Part shown: positions 50,324 through 59,150 of the stretch, piece by piece
Layout of the letters: the number at the start of each line of letters is the position of its first letter
Position numbering within the stretch: position 1 is the stretch's first letter
Made by a program: the position numbers and the translations under genes
Assembly: GCA_030432755.1 (NCBI GenBank)
Contig: JAUILZ010000001.1
Location: forward strand, 124,001 to 188,000
Source: Gammaproteobacteria bacterium
GTDB lineage: Bacteria; Pseudomonadota; Gammaproteobacteria; Arenicellales; Poriferihabitantaceae
Direction: 5' to 3'
Length of the DNA stretch: 64,000 bases
The notes under the pieces: model-generated
What the model was told of the DNA's origin: nothing
The model's input: the letters and a program-made list of their open reading frames with translations, nothing else
Databases searched by the model: none

Positions 50324-50881
50324 TCAGCCGCGGACCTGCTTCACTTTCTCGCCAAGCTGTCTGACGCTGGAAACCAGAACGATAAGAGACATACCTGTAG
50401 AAATCAGGTTGACGCCGACGAGCACGCCAACCGCCCAGACCCCGGACATGGGCCATTGACTCCAGATCAGCCAGGCCAGGACAAGAGAGAGCACTCCGCT
50501 GAGCAGCAGCCAGAACCAGCCTTCCGCCGGACGGTAGTTGAAGGAGACGATGATCTTGCAGACGCCCTCGACGATAAAAAAACAGATCAGCAGGATGGTC
50601 AGGAAACCGAGGCCGAGAAGGGGATGGCCGATCACGCCGAGACCCGCGATGGTGGTGACGATGCCCAGCAGCACCGGCATGACCTTTTCGCTCCAGGCCT
50701 CCGCGCGAAACCCTGACACCAGCTGCGCGATGCCGGCTGCAAGCAGGGTCAGGCCCACCAGTATGACCACCGACTTGCCGGCGATCACCGGCGCAATGAT
50801 CGAAATGATCCCGAGGATGACCAGGGCAACGCCCAGCCACTTGAGGGACTTGCCAATCTTGGGGAGTTCAATATCGGACAT
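50324..50881 (-). CDS. HdeD family membrane protein (DUF308)
   Basis: A 185-residue protein with six hydrophobic segments in three repeats (VALVILGIISIIAPVIAGKS, FLTILLICFFIVEGVCKII, LLLSGVLSLVLAWLIW), which is the HdeD/DUF308 pattern. E. coli HdeD is linked to acid resistance, mechanism unclear. The start ATG 50881 follows GAGGAAG. It is monocistronic here, oriented with the adjacent beta-barrel gene, and no hdeAB genes are present. Confidence 0.9.
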   Translation of the reverse strand: MSDIELPKIGKSLKWLGVALVILGIISIIAPVIAGKSVVILVGLTLLAAGIAQLVSGFRAEAWSEKVMPVLLGIVTTIAGLGVIGHPLLGLGFLTILLICFFIVEGVCKIIVSFNYRPAEGWFWLLLSGVLSLVLAWLIWSQWPMSGVWAVGVLVGVNLISTGMSLIVLVSSVRQLGEKVKQVRG

Positions 50882-51004
50882 GATGAATGCTTCCTCTTCG
50901 ACTTGTGATTCTTGATGTTATTCAACTATAACCAACCAGGTGGATATCCTGCAAAGCCGGTACGCACGCCCTTTCGGCAGGTTTCACCGAAATCGAGGTG
51001 GCCG

Positions 51005-53401
51005 CTACCCGCCCGGGACGGCGTCGATGCTGTTATAGAGCGCGGGCAGGCGCGGATCCGCGGGATACGCATCGGTCAGCCTGTCCGCCCATTCGCGCGC
51101 TACCCGGGTCTGTCCGCGGTCGCGCTCGATGGTGGAGAGGGCGAACAGCAGGTCGCGGTCACGGGGCCAACGCATCCATGCCGACTCCAGCGCGGCGATG
51201 GCGCGATCCGGCTGCCCGGCGGCATTCAGGGCGATGCCGAGGACATAGGCGTAACGCGTCGAATCGGGATCCAGGTCAACCGCATCCGCGAGCGCGTCGA
51301 GCGCCTCGTCCATGCGCCCGGAGCGCACCAGGGCGAGCCCGAGGGAATGCCGCAGGGCGGCGGATTCCGGTTGTCTTTGCAGCCCGTCCTCCAGCGCCTG
51401 CAGCGCCGAGTCTTCCCGCCCCTGCTGGCGATACAGGTCCGCCAGGTTGAGGTACGCCGGGGTGTAATGAGGCGCCAGTTCGATGGCCTTCAGGTAGTAG
51501 CTCTCCGCCACTGCCGGGCTGCCCACCCGCTGCTGCAGGTTGCCGAGGTTGACCCGGGACTCCGGCCGGTCGGCATTGTATTCCTGGGTGTCGAAGTAGT
51601 CCTGCAGCGCCTGGCGTAGCTGGTCGCGCGTTGCCGCGTCCCGGGTGGCGCCGGGCACGCCGCCCAGTACGCGCGCGGCCTCCACCCGCACCGCGAGCAG
51701 AGGATCGCCGAGCAGCGGCGAACCCAGCGGCAGGCGCTGCTCCGGCGGCAGCGCCTCGAGCGCCCGCAGCGCGGCCATGCGCACGAGTCCACTGTCATCC
51801 CGCAGGTGTTCACGGATCACCGGCAGGGATTCCGGTCCGAAGTGGTTGCCCAGCTCCAGCAGCGCGGTGGCGCGCACGATGTCCGGCGTCTCGTCCCTGG
51901 CGATGACGCGCAGCAGCGAGGCCTGTGCCTCGGGGTCGCTGGAACGCGCCTGGTGGAATGCCGCGGTCCAGTGCTGGAATGGTTCACCCGCGTCGGGGAA
52001 CATGTTCGTAAACGCCTCCGCCGCCCATTCCACGCTCTGGTCCGTGTGGCAGCCGTTGCAGGCATTGGGGGTGGCGTAGATCAGTGACTGGTCGGGCCGC
52101 GGCGAACGCAGGCTGTGATCGCGGCGCGGGTCCACCACCATGTAGGTGGTTTCCGGCATGTGACAGGCGAGGCAGTCGGCGCCTGCGGAATCCGGTGCAT
52201 GGCCGTGGTGGCTGGTGGCGGCGAATTGCTCCGTCAGGTGACACTGCGCGCAGACGCTGCCACCCGGGGCGCGCGGCCTGCCGTCGTGGGGGTCGTGGCA
52301 GTCGCTGCAGGTGACCCCTGCCTGGTGCATCCTGCTTTGGAGGAACGACCCCCAGACATAGACCTCTTCGCGAATCTGGCCGTCGGCATGGTAGTTCGGC
52401 GCGCCGAGCAGGGTCGGCGCGTGGTGGTCGAGATAACTGGCTTCCCGGGATGCGCCGGGTTGCAGCGTCGCGCGCAGGCTGTGGCAGGTTGCGCAGACCT
52501 GGATCTCGGTATCGGTTTCCCTTGGCGCGGAGCGTGTGGCGATACCACTGTCGTCGGTGAAAACCCAGGACGCGCCGGCGCGGTCATTCAAGTGGATGTC
52601 GAGTCCGTAGCCATCGGCCCAGGCGTCGTCCCGCGTTTCGCTTCCCGCCGAATCATTCCCATAAGCCTGGGCCAGGTCTACATGGGCCTGCCCTGGTCCG
52701 TGGCAGGACTCGCAGCCCACCGTGATCTCCGACCACGTGGTATTGAAGGTATCCGATGGCGCGTCGTAGCCCTTGATGAGGTTGGTGGAGTGACAGTCCG
52801 CGCACATGAAGTTCCAGTTCTGCTGCGGCCCGGTCCAGTGGAGTTCATCGAGGTGATCGATCTTCTCGTCGGGATACAGGTGGAACCAGCGCTGGCCGCC
52901 TGCGCTCTCCGGCCGGCTGTCCCAGGCGAGGCCGAGCGCCTGCAGTCTGCCGTCCGGAAAGGTGACCAGGTACTGCTGCAGCGGATCAACGCCGAAGGTA
53001 TGGGTGATCTCGAACTCCGCCATCCGGCCGTCCGCGCCGTCCGTGGTGACGTAGTAGCGGCCATCCCGCATCGCGAAACGGGAGGTGATGCCATGCGCCG
53101 TGACCGCGCTGTCGTTGAAGTCACCCAGTACCGTCGCCGGGGTGGCGATGGCCATGGCCTGGTAATGATGGGAGGTCTGCCAGCGCTGGTGCTCGTCCTG
53201 GTGGCAGCCGGCGCAGGACTGCGAGCCGGCATAGGCGGGGTCGTGATCCTCGGTGGCGATTGCCGGTGCGATTGACGCTTGCAGCAGAAGGCATGCCAGC
53301 GCGCCGAGCAACCAAAGCATGGCATTGCGATGGAGTAAGCCCGTTTCAGGCAATGAGGAACAACCGTCCCTCACCGCAGGGGCGGGAAAACTGGCGCGCA
53401 T
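51005..53401 (-). CDS. Octaheme c-type cytochrome with HEAT and TPR repeats
   Basis: A 798-residue exported protein with eight CxxCH haem-binding motifs, in order CAGCH, CADCH, CESCH, CATCH, CSDCH, CAQCH, CLACH and CNGCH, within the first ~460 residues. A HEAT-like stretch (VRATALLELGNHFGPESLPV, VRMAALRALEAL) lies at ~510-600 and four or five TPRs at 605-795 (ESYYLKAIELAPHYTPAYLN, ALEDGLQRQPESAALRHSLG). The N-terminus has a signal peptide (MLWLLGALACLLLQASIAPA, an alternative start at 53320). It is a periplasmic electron carrier or nitrogen/sulfur oxyanion enzyme; function is unassigned. Confidence 0.85.
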   Translation of the reverse strand: MRASFPAPAVRDGCSSLPETGLLHRNAMLWLLGALACLLLQASIAPAIATEDHDPAYAGSQSCAGCHQDEHQRWQTSHHYQAMAIATPATVLGDFNDSAVTAHGITSRFAMRDGRYYVTTDGADGRMAEFEITHTFGVDPLQQYLVTFPDGRLQALGLAWDSRPESAGGQRWFHLYPDEKIDHLDELHWTGPQQNWNFMCADCHSTNLIKGYDAPSDTFNTTWSEITVGCESCHGPGQAHVDLAQAYGNDSAGSETRDDAWADGYGLDIHLNDRAGASWVFTDDSGIATRSAPRETDTEIQVCATCHSLRATLQPGASREASYLDHHAPTLLGAPNYHADGQIREEVYVWGSFLQSRMHQAGVTCSDCHDPHDGRPRAPGGSVCAQCHLTEQFAATSHHGHAPDSAGADCLACHMPETTYMVVDPRRDHSLRSPRPDQSLIYATPNACNGCHTDQSVEWAAEAFTNMFPDAGEPFQHWTAAFHQARSSDPEAQASLLRVIARDETPDIVRATALLELGNHFGPESLPVIREHLRDDSGLVRMAALRALEALPPEQRLPLGSPLLGDPLLAVRVEAARVLGGVPGATRDAATRDQLRQALQDYFDTQEYNADRPESRVNLGNLQQRVGSPAVAESYYLKAIELAPHYTPAYLNLADLYRQQGREDSALQALEDGLQRQPESAALRHSLGLALVRSGRMDEALDALADAVDLDPDSTRYAYVLGIALNAAGQPDRAIAALESAWMRWPRDRDLLFALSTIERDRGQTRVAREWADRLTDAYPADPRLPALYNSIDAVPGG

Positions 53402-53491
53402 GGGTGTCGTCGTCTGCGTCTGGCGCCGATGATCGATCAGATGGGGGCTGCGGGATCCTGTGTAACCTGCTCCGAACTCCCGACAGAAGTC

Positions 53492-54205
53492 CTACCAGTG
53501 AATGCCGACCCCCAACCCGAGACCGGACTGGGCGATGTCCCAGCCGAAACCGTCGTCCGAGTAATCGGTGTCCAGGTAGCGGTATCCGAGTTGCACCGAG
53601 ATATTCTCTGAGAACCGGTAACCCACGCCAGTGGCGGCAAGCCAGACCGAGTCCGAATCACCGGCACCCACGTCCGCCCGCAGCCACGCCATCCAGTTGC
53701 CACTGATCGTCGGCGTCCAGAGAAATCCTACCATGCCGTCGGTCCAGCTCTGGTCGGCATTGGCCTTGCCGGTGCCGGTGAGCTGCAGGCTGACGTCGGC
53801 GTCCTGGTTGCGCGCGCCTACATAGACCTCAAGGTCGTCGGAAAAGGGATAGCTCACGCCAGCCTCGATGATGGTCTGGCGGACCTCCCCGGACACCGCC
53901 GTACTCGGCAGGTTGGCCTCGTCGCTCAGCTTGGCATGGAACAGGTCGGCGAACATCCCCCAGCCGTCGGTGCGCGCCTCGAACCGCCCCGCGATGCCGT
54001 AGTCGAGCACCTCGAGGATTTCATCGAAGCTGGCGTTCATTTCCAGTTCCCGCCCGCGAATGGTCTGGGTGCCTTCCATGCCGGTGGCCCAGAGATAAGG
54101 GGTCAACGAGAAACGCCATCCGGAATCCGCCGTCGCCGGAGAGGTGAATCCGAAAAGCAACAATAACGGGATCGCCACCCGAATAGTCAGCCTGGTCCTT
54201 TGCAT
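53492..54205 (-). CDS. Outer-membrane beta-barrel protein
   Basis: A 237-residue protein with a signal peptide (IRVAIPLLLLFGFTSPATA) and 8-12 amphipathic beta strands (WRFSLTPYLWATGMEGT, EVYVGARNQDADVSLQL, SVQLGYRYLDTDY), ending GLGLGVGIHW with a terminal aromatic. The opening SGWRFSLTPYLWATGMEG is typical of a family of outer-membrane proteins of unknown function. ATG 54205 follows GGGAGAG; the frame is open for 35 further codons. It lies next to the octaheme cytochrome gene on the same strand. Confidence 0.82.
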   Translation of the reverse strand: MQRTRLTIRVAIPLLLLFGFTSPATADSGWRFSLTPYLWATGMEGTQTIRGRELEMNASFDEILEVLDYGIAGRFEARTDGWGMFADLFHAKLSDEANLPSTAVSGEVRQTIIEAGVSYPFSDDLEVYVGARNQDADVSLQLTGTGKANADQSWTDGMVGFLWTPTISGNWMAWLRADVGAGDSDSVWLAATGVGYRFSENISVQLGYRYLDTDYSDDGFGWDIAQSGLGLGVGIHW

Positions 54206-54323
54206 CGGATGCTCTCCCGCGTATGGATTGGTTGGACCACGACTATACAGGATAGCCGATAGTCGATGAAGCTCGGTGTTGTCGGTGGCTGAGCGCTCAC
54301 CGGTACCCACGACGGGATGCTTT

Positions 54324-54478
54324 GTCCGGGAACCGTTCCTGGACCAGTCAGGGCCGGGTACGATCCCGGGCCAAATTCAGACTGCGACCGGGACTCTGGT
54401 TCTCTACGCAATGAATTGCCGAGATCTTTCATCAGGTTGCAACCTGGCCTGGTTTCGGCTGGTGAAATATTCGGGCTA
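54324..54478. repeat. MITE-like repeat, partial copy (C)
   Basis: Read on the minus strand, 54478 to about 54324 aligns with the left ~155 bp of the copy at 16828: same terminus (TAGCCCGAATATTTCACCAG), same CAACCTGATGAAA and CTGGTCCAGGAACG blocks. The right terminus is missing. It ends 11 bp before the start codon of the MFS gene, so the element supplies most of that gene's upstream region. Confidence 0.75.
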
Positions 54479-54489
54479 ACATCGGCGCA

Positions 54490-55767
54490 ATGAGCGAATG
54501 GAAAGAGGGCGCGCCTTCCGGGGGCGAAGGCGAAAGCGGCACGGAGGTATCGCCAGGGTCGCGACTTCCTCATGCGGCGCCGGCCAGCGCGCCGGGAATA
54601 TTCACCCTCGTTCTCTGCACCGCGATGTCGGTGCTGGCGCTCAACATGATGTTGCCGTCACTGGTGAACATCGCGCGCGAGTTCGGCGTCAGCTACGGCG
54701 TGGCAAGCATCGCGGTGGCAGGCTATCTCGGGGTGACCGCGGTGCTCCAGGTGGTGGCCGGCCCACTCTCTGACCGATACGGCAGACGACCGGTGATGCT
54801 GGTCTCGCTGGCGATCTTCACCGTTGCATCGTTGGGTTGCCTGTTGGCCACCAGCATCACGGCCTTTCTCGGATTTCGCCTGATGCAGGGCGCGATGACC
54901 GCGGGCTATACGTTGTCCATGGCCATTGTTCGCGACATGCTGCCGGAACGCGAGGCCGCGTCGCGCATTGGCTATATCGGCATGGCCATGGGGATCGGAC
55001 CGATGATCGGCCCTGCCATCGGCGGCGGCCTCGACGACCTGTTCGGCTGGCGTGCTACGTTTGTCGTTTACGCGATACTGGGCGCACTGACGTTGATCGT
55101 CTGCGTGGTGAATCTCGGTGAAACCAACTGGCAGCGCTCGACCAGTTTTCGCCAGCAGTTGCGCAGCTATCCCGAGCTGTTTCAATCGCGACGATTCTGG
55201 GGCTATGCGCTCTGCGTGGCTTTTTCCGTCGCCGCGTTCTACACCTTTCTCGCCGGGATGCCGCTGGTGGCGACCAGCATGCTGTCGCTGACCGCGGGAC
55301 AACTCGGCATCGGCATCGGTTCGATCACCGCGGGCTATATCTGCGGTGGTTTCCTGGCCGGGCGCCTCTCGCGTCGCTACCCGCTGACCACCCCGGTGAT
55401 CGCCGGCAGGCTGATCGGCGCCACGGGCCTATGTGCCGGCCTGACGCTGGTCTCTCTTGGATGGGTCAACGTCTGGGTCCTGTTCGGCGCTACGCTGTTC
55501 GTGGGCCTGGGCAATGGCCTCACCACCCCGGGTGCGAGCACCGGGGCGATGTCGGTGCGCCCGAACCTCGCAGGCAGCGCCTCCGGCCTCACGGGCGCCC
55601 TGGTGGTGGGCTGCGGGGCGATATTCACCTCCCTGGCGGGCTGGATCGTGCCACCAACCGAAGGCGCCGCGCACCTGCTCGGCCTGATGTTGCTGTGCAC
55701 GTTGCTAGGTCTGGCGGCCGCGCTGGCCGTGCGCCGAATCGAGCGCCGCCGGATCGCTCTGGCCTAG
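54490..55767 (+). CDS. Bcr/CflA family MFS multidrug exporter
   Basis: A 425-residue 12-helix transporter. After a charged N-terminus, the helices carry MFS motif A in GPLSDRYGRRPVML, MQGAMTAGYTLSMAIVRDMLPEREAASRIGY (typical of Bcr/CflA), and PMIGPAIGGGLDDLFGWRATF (motif C, antiporter-type). It is an H+-coupled drug/metabolite exporter. The repeat element at 54324-54478 sits directly before the gene, and the ribosome site is weak. It is convergent with the PNPOx-like gene. Confidence 0.9.
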   Translation: MSEWKEGAPSGGEGESGTEVSPGSRLPHAAPASAPGIFTLVLCTAMSVLALNMMLPSLVNIAREFGVSYGVASIAVAGYLGVTAVLQVVAGPLSDRYGRRPVMLVSLAIFTVASLGCLLATSITAFLGFRLMQGAMTAGYTLSMAIVRDMLPEREAASRIGYIGMAMGIGPMIGPAIGGGLDDLFGWRATFVVYAILGALTLIVCVVNLGETNWQRSTSFRQQLRSYPELFQSRRFWGYALCVAFSVAAFYTFLAGMPLVATSMLSLTAGQLGIGIGSITAGYICGGFLAGRLSRRYPLTTPVIAGRLIGATGLCAGLTLVSLGWVNVWVLFGATLFVGLGNGLTTPGASTGAMSVRPNLAGSASGLTGALVVGCGAIFTSLAGWIVPPTEGAAHLLGLMLLCTLLGLAAALAVRRIERRRIALA

Positions 55768-55780
55768 TCGAAACTTCGCC

Positions 55781-56431
55781 CTAGCCGCGGCGGTAGCTCT
55801 TGATGTAATCCGGCAGCGGTGGTTCGCCGCGAAGCAGTGGATCCTCTACCGGCTTCCCGGGCGCCAGTGACAGCGGCAGCACCCCGGCCCAGGCAGGCAG
55901 GTCGTAGTCCTCCGCGTCGTCCACCGGCGGCCCGCTGCGGACCTTGGCGGAGACCTCGTCCAGGGGAAACCCGATCACCGTGGTGGCGTTCATCTCCTTG
56001 CGCGTCGCCGGGCGAATATCGGCCAGGCGGCCGGGGACGACCGACTCCACGAAGCGGTCGAGGATTGCCCACTTGCGATCACCCTCCACCGGTCTGCCGC
56101 TGGCGTAGATCACTACCGAGCGATAGTTGGCCGAGTGGTGAAAGCCAGAGCGCGCCAGCACCAGGCCGTCCAGCAGCGTCACCGTGATACAGGCGGGGGC
56201 GCCTCCCGCGAGATGTTTCAGCATGCGGCTGACCCTGCTGCCATGGATGAATACCGAGTTCCCTTCGCGGATATGGAGGGTCGGCACGACACAGGGCTGT
56301 TCATCGATCACGAAGCCGACATGGCAGACGAGGGCCTCGTCGAGGATGGGATGGATCACTGCCGGGTCATAGCTGCCGCGTTTCGGCAGGCGGCCGAGTC
56401 GGGTCTTCGGGGTGCTGGCGTATTGGCTCAT
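55781..56431 (-). CDS. Pyridoxamine 5'-phosphate oxidase family protein
   Basis: A 216-residue FMN-binding split-barrel protein (PNPOx-like). CHVGFVIDEQPCVVPTLHIREG and FIHGSRVSRML near the N-terminus, and SVVIYASGRPVEGDRKWAIL, are the family's core strands. It resembles the NimA/PNPOx-like group, with possible FMN or F420 binding, and not classical PdxH. It is divergent from the PdxR/MocR-type regulator at 56507, an arrangement common for such flavoproteins. Reaction unknown. Confidence 0.85.
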   Translation of the reverse strand: MSQYASTPKTRLGRLPKRGSYDPAVIHPILDEALVCHVGFVIDEQPCVVPTLHIREGNSVFIHGSRVSRMLKHLAGGAPACITVTLLDGLVLARSGFHHSANYRSVVIYASGRPVEGDRKWAILDRFVESVVPGRLADIRPATRKEMNATTVIGFPLDEVSAKVRSGPPVDDAEDYDLPAWAGVLPLSLAPGKPVEDPLLRGEPPLPDYIKSYRRG

Positions 56432-56475
56432 CGTAGGGATCGGGGTTGCAACAGGGTGACAGAATATGTCTCAAT

Positions 56476-56495
56476 TGGACTTTCATAAAGTTCCA
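56476..56495. promoter_or_regulatory. Candidate MocR/PdxR operator
   Basis: TGGACTTTCATAAAGTTCCA, an almost perfect palindrome (arms TGGACTTT and AAAGTTCCA, one extra base), centred in the 75-bp gap between the divergent PNPOx-like and PdxR/MocR genes. The AT-rich stretch following contains probable promoter elements. Confidence 0.5.
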
Positions 56496-56506
56496 TTTAT
56501 TATTTT

Positions 56507-57970
56507 ATGATGGAGCCATTTGTCGCGGTTTCAGACCTTCCGACATTGCTGCCGCTGAAGCGGGACGCGGACCATTCCTTGCAGTCGCAGCTCGCGGACA
56601 ACCTGCGGCGCCTGCTGCTCGGCGGCGAGCTGCCGCCGGGAACCCGGCTGCCCGCCAGCCGTACCTTCGCGCGCCAGCTCGGGGTCAGCCGCAACACGGT
56701 GACGGCAGTGTTCGAGCAACTTGCCGCGGAAGGCTACCTGCAATCCCGCCAGGGTTCCGGCACCCGGGTCGCGGCGCTCCCGGATCATCCTCCGCTGGCT
56801 GTGCCCGCGGTGGAAACGCCGAGTAAAGACGTGCCTGGTGGCGGGCGCGGGCCGCGACGCTCGAAGAAGTTCTCCGCACCCGCCTTCGCCACCGGATTCC
56901 CGGATGTCGGCGCGTTTCCGCTCGGCGACTGGGCGCGGGTCGCCGGGCGGGTGTTCCGCCGCGCCGGACCCGAACTGCTTGCCTACCAGGGCGCCGCCGG
57001 GCAGCCGGACCTCAGGCGGGAACTGGTGGATCATCTTGCGCGCACCCGCGGTATCCGCTGCGGACCCGAACAGGTGCTCATCACCAACGGCGCCCAGGCG
57101 GGACTGGACCTGGTCATGCGCCTGATGCTGCCTCCCGGCAGCCATGGCCTGGTGGAGGATCCGTGCTGGCAGGGCATCCGCGCGGCGGCTTCCCTGAACG
57201 GCATACGCCTGACACCGGTACCGGTCGACGACCAGGGTTTCGACATCGGGGCGGCGGAGCGACTCCTGCCGGCGCGAATGCTGTTCGTGACGCCATCCTG
57301 CCAGTATCCCCTCGGCATCACGATGTCCCTGGAGCGCCGGCTTGCGCTGCTGGATCTTGCCCGGCAACGCGACTGCTGGATTCTCGAGGACGACTACGAC
57401 AGCGACCTGCGCTACCGTGGCCGCCCGCTGGCCGCGCTGCAAAGCCTCGATGCAACGGGGCGCGTTATCTACACCGGCACGTTCTCCAAGGCCATGTTCG
57501 CCTCCTTGCGCATCGGTTACCTCGTGGTGCCTGAAAAGCTCGTGGGGCGTTTTACTTCCGCATTGCGCATCACCGGCCAGCAGCCTTCCCCGATGCTGCA
57601 ACTGGCGCTCGCCGAATTTTTCCGCGAGGGATATTTCGGACGCCACCTGAGGCGCATGCGCAAGCAGTACGGAAAGAAACAGGAAGCGCTCGCCGGCGCC
57701 CTGCAGCGCCATGCCGGGGACCTGCTGGAAGTCGAGGCGGGCGATGCCGGGATGCAACTGGTGGCGTGGTTGCGAAGATCCGTCGAAGCAGGGCGTCTAC
57801 GGCGCATGCTGTCCGGTGACGGCTTTGATATTCGCCTGCTGTCAGACCTCTATGATGGCGTTTGCCCAAGGGAGGGCCTTTTCCTCGGCTACGCGGCGAT
57901 GCCCCTGGAATCCATCGACGGGCAGTGCCGGGCACTGGCTGCAAGCCTTCGGCGCGCGATCGAGGGATAG
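56507..57970 (+). CDS. MocR/PdxR-family PLP-dependent transcriptional regulator
   Basis: A 487-residue GntR winged-helix plus class I aminotransferase fusion. HTH: QLADNLRRLLLGGELPPGTRLPASRTFARQLGVSRNTVTAVFEQL (residues ~29-75). Aminotransferase domain with PLP Lys in YTGTFSKAMFASLRIGYLV and ILEDDYDSDLRYRG. Such regulators respond to PLP or GABA and often control a divergent gene; here the divergent flavoprotein gene shares the intergenic palindrome at 56476. The start is ATG 56507 (an ATG-ATG pair). Confidence 0.92.
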   Translation: MMEPFVAVSDLPTLLPLKRDADHSLQSQLADNLRRLLLGGELPPGTRLPASRTFARQLGVSRNTVTAVFEQLAAEGYLQSRQGSGTRVAALPDHPPLAVPAVETPSKDVPGGGRGPRRSKKFSAPAFATGFPDVGAFPLGDWARVAGRVFRRAGPELLAYQGAAGQPDLRRELVDHLARTRGIRCGPEQVLITNGAQAGLDLVMRLMLPPGSHGLVEDPCWQGIRAAASLNGIRLTPVPVDDQGFDIGAAERLLPARMLFVTPSCQYPLGITMSLERRLALLDLARQRDCWILEDDYDSDLRYRGRPLAALQSLDATGRVIYTGTFSKAMFASLRIGYLVVPEKLVGRFTSALRITGQQPSPMLQLALAEFFREGYFGRHLRRMRKQYGKKQEALAGALQRHAGDLLEVEAGDAGMQLVAWLRRSVEAGRLRRMLSGDGFDIRLLSDLYDGVCPREGLFLGYAAMPLESIDGQCRALAASLRRAIEG

Positions 57971-58038
57971 CCCGGAACCGTTGCGCCGCCGTTCGGCTCG
58001 GTTCAGAATGCATCCAGGTACCCGTACTATTTTCCATC

Positions 58039-58614
58039 GTGGCAGTCAGGGAAATTCTCCAGATCGGCCATCCCGTGCTCGCGGCACGGGCGTCGGAAAT
58101 CGATCCCGCCGATATCACGACCCCCGAGGTCCAGGGCTGGATCGATGACCTTATCGACACCATGCGCCACGCCAATGGCGCGGGCATCGCCGCCAACCAG
58201 GTGGGCATTCCCCATCGCCTGTTTACCGTCGAGGTAGGCGATAACCCGCGCTATCCCTACAAGCCGCGGATTCCTCTCACCGTGATCCTCAACCCGGAAA
58301 TCCGTTTTCTTTCCGACAGGACCTATGTTGGCAACGAGGGGTGCCTGTCGGTGCCGGGTCTGCGCGGCGACGTGAGCCGCCACCTGGAGATTGCGGTGTC
58401 GGGCTACGACCGCGAGGGCGCGCCGATGGAATTCGACGTACGCGGCTATTCCGCGGGCACCTGGCAGCACGAACTGGATCATCTCGACGGCATCCTGTTC
58501 CCCCACCGGGTCACGGACCCGACCACGTTCTGCAGCTGGCAGGTGTTCACCGAGTTCCGCCAGGCGGCATTCGCCGAGACGGTGCGAGAACTGGTGGCGG
58601 AGTGGGGCGCCTGA
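58039..58614 (+). CDS. def: Peptide deformylase
   Basis: A 191-residue metalloenzyme that removes the N-formyl group from nascent proteins. All three motifs are visible: GAGIAANQVG (47-56), EGCLSVPG (Cys102) and QHELDHLDG (His144, Glu145, His148), metal ligated by Cys and two His. GTG 58039 gives the usual short N-terminus before REILQIGHPVLAARA; the longer frame upstream is not conserved. No fmt or other usual def neighbours are present, so it may be a second copy beside the housekeeping one. Confidence 0.92.
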   Translation: MAVREILQIGHPVLAARASEIDPADITTPEVQGWIDDLIDTMRHANGAGIAANQVGIPHRLFTVEVGDNPRYPYKPRIPLTVILNPEIRFLSDRTYVGNEGCLSVPGLRGDVSRHLEIAVSGYDREGAPMEFDVRGYSAGTWQHELDHLDGILFPHRVTDPTTFCSWQVFTEFRQAAFAETVRELVAEWGA

Positions 58615-58624
58615 GAGCGTCTCC

Positions 58625-58921
58625 TTACCGTTCGATCCGGAATGCGCCGAACGACCGTGTCTCCACTTCCGTTACCGTGACTTCTGCAACGCGGGCATGG
58701 TCAGGTCCCTCGTGTAACCAGGACTCGAATCGTTCAAGTACCGCGAGTTCGCCATGGGCCTCGGCTTCCACGTCGCCATCCGCCAGGTTGCGCACCCAGC
58801 CGGTCAGCCCCAGGGATTCTGCGGAGCGCAGCGTGGCATATCGAAACCCCACGCCCTGGACCCGGCCGCTGACGCGGTAGCGGCGGTTCAGAACCCCGCC
58901 TGGCGCCTGGGGATCGGTCAT
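58625..58921 (-). CDS. Acylphosphatase
   Basis: A 98-residue protein of the acylphosphatase family: GRVQGVGFRYATLRSAESLGLTGWVRNL with catalytic Arg27 and Asn45, which hydrolyses acyl phosphates such as carbamoyl or 1,3-bisphosphoglycerate-type compounds. ATG 58921 gives the typical length; the frame extends upstream without family support. It is convergent with peptide deformylase. Confidence 0.88.
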   Translation of the reverse strand: MTDPQAPGGVLNRRYRVSGRVQGVGFRYATLRSAESLGLTGWVRNLADGDVEAEAHGELAVLERFESWLHEGPDHARVAEVTVTEVETRSFGAFRIER

Positions 58922-59150
58922 CAGCGGGCCACTCCCTTGCACTGTCTTGCCGTCATGAATGTATGAATCCTTCGTGGTTGGCGATGTGACACGACCCGCA
59001 TCATAACCCGGGCCTGCGTGACAGCATTCGCGGCGTTGAACCTGGAGCAAGGAAGGAAACTCGACACTGTCAACCCATTCAACTAGATTCGGGTGGACCT
59101 GTCCATGCAAGCCAGGCACCCATGCCAGCAATTGATCCGAGTGACTGACC

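Noticed and set aside
52115..53275. A 386-codon plus-strand frame over the cytochrome gene
   Set aside because: It is antisense to eight CxxCH motifs and has no domain of its own.
57960..57985. AGCCCGGA just after the PdxR/MocR gene as a fourth repeat copy
   Set aside because: Only eight bases match the terminal repeat; the continuation (ACCGTTG) does not follow the element.
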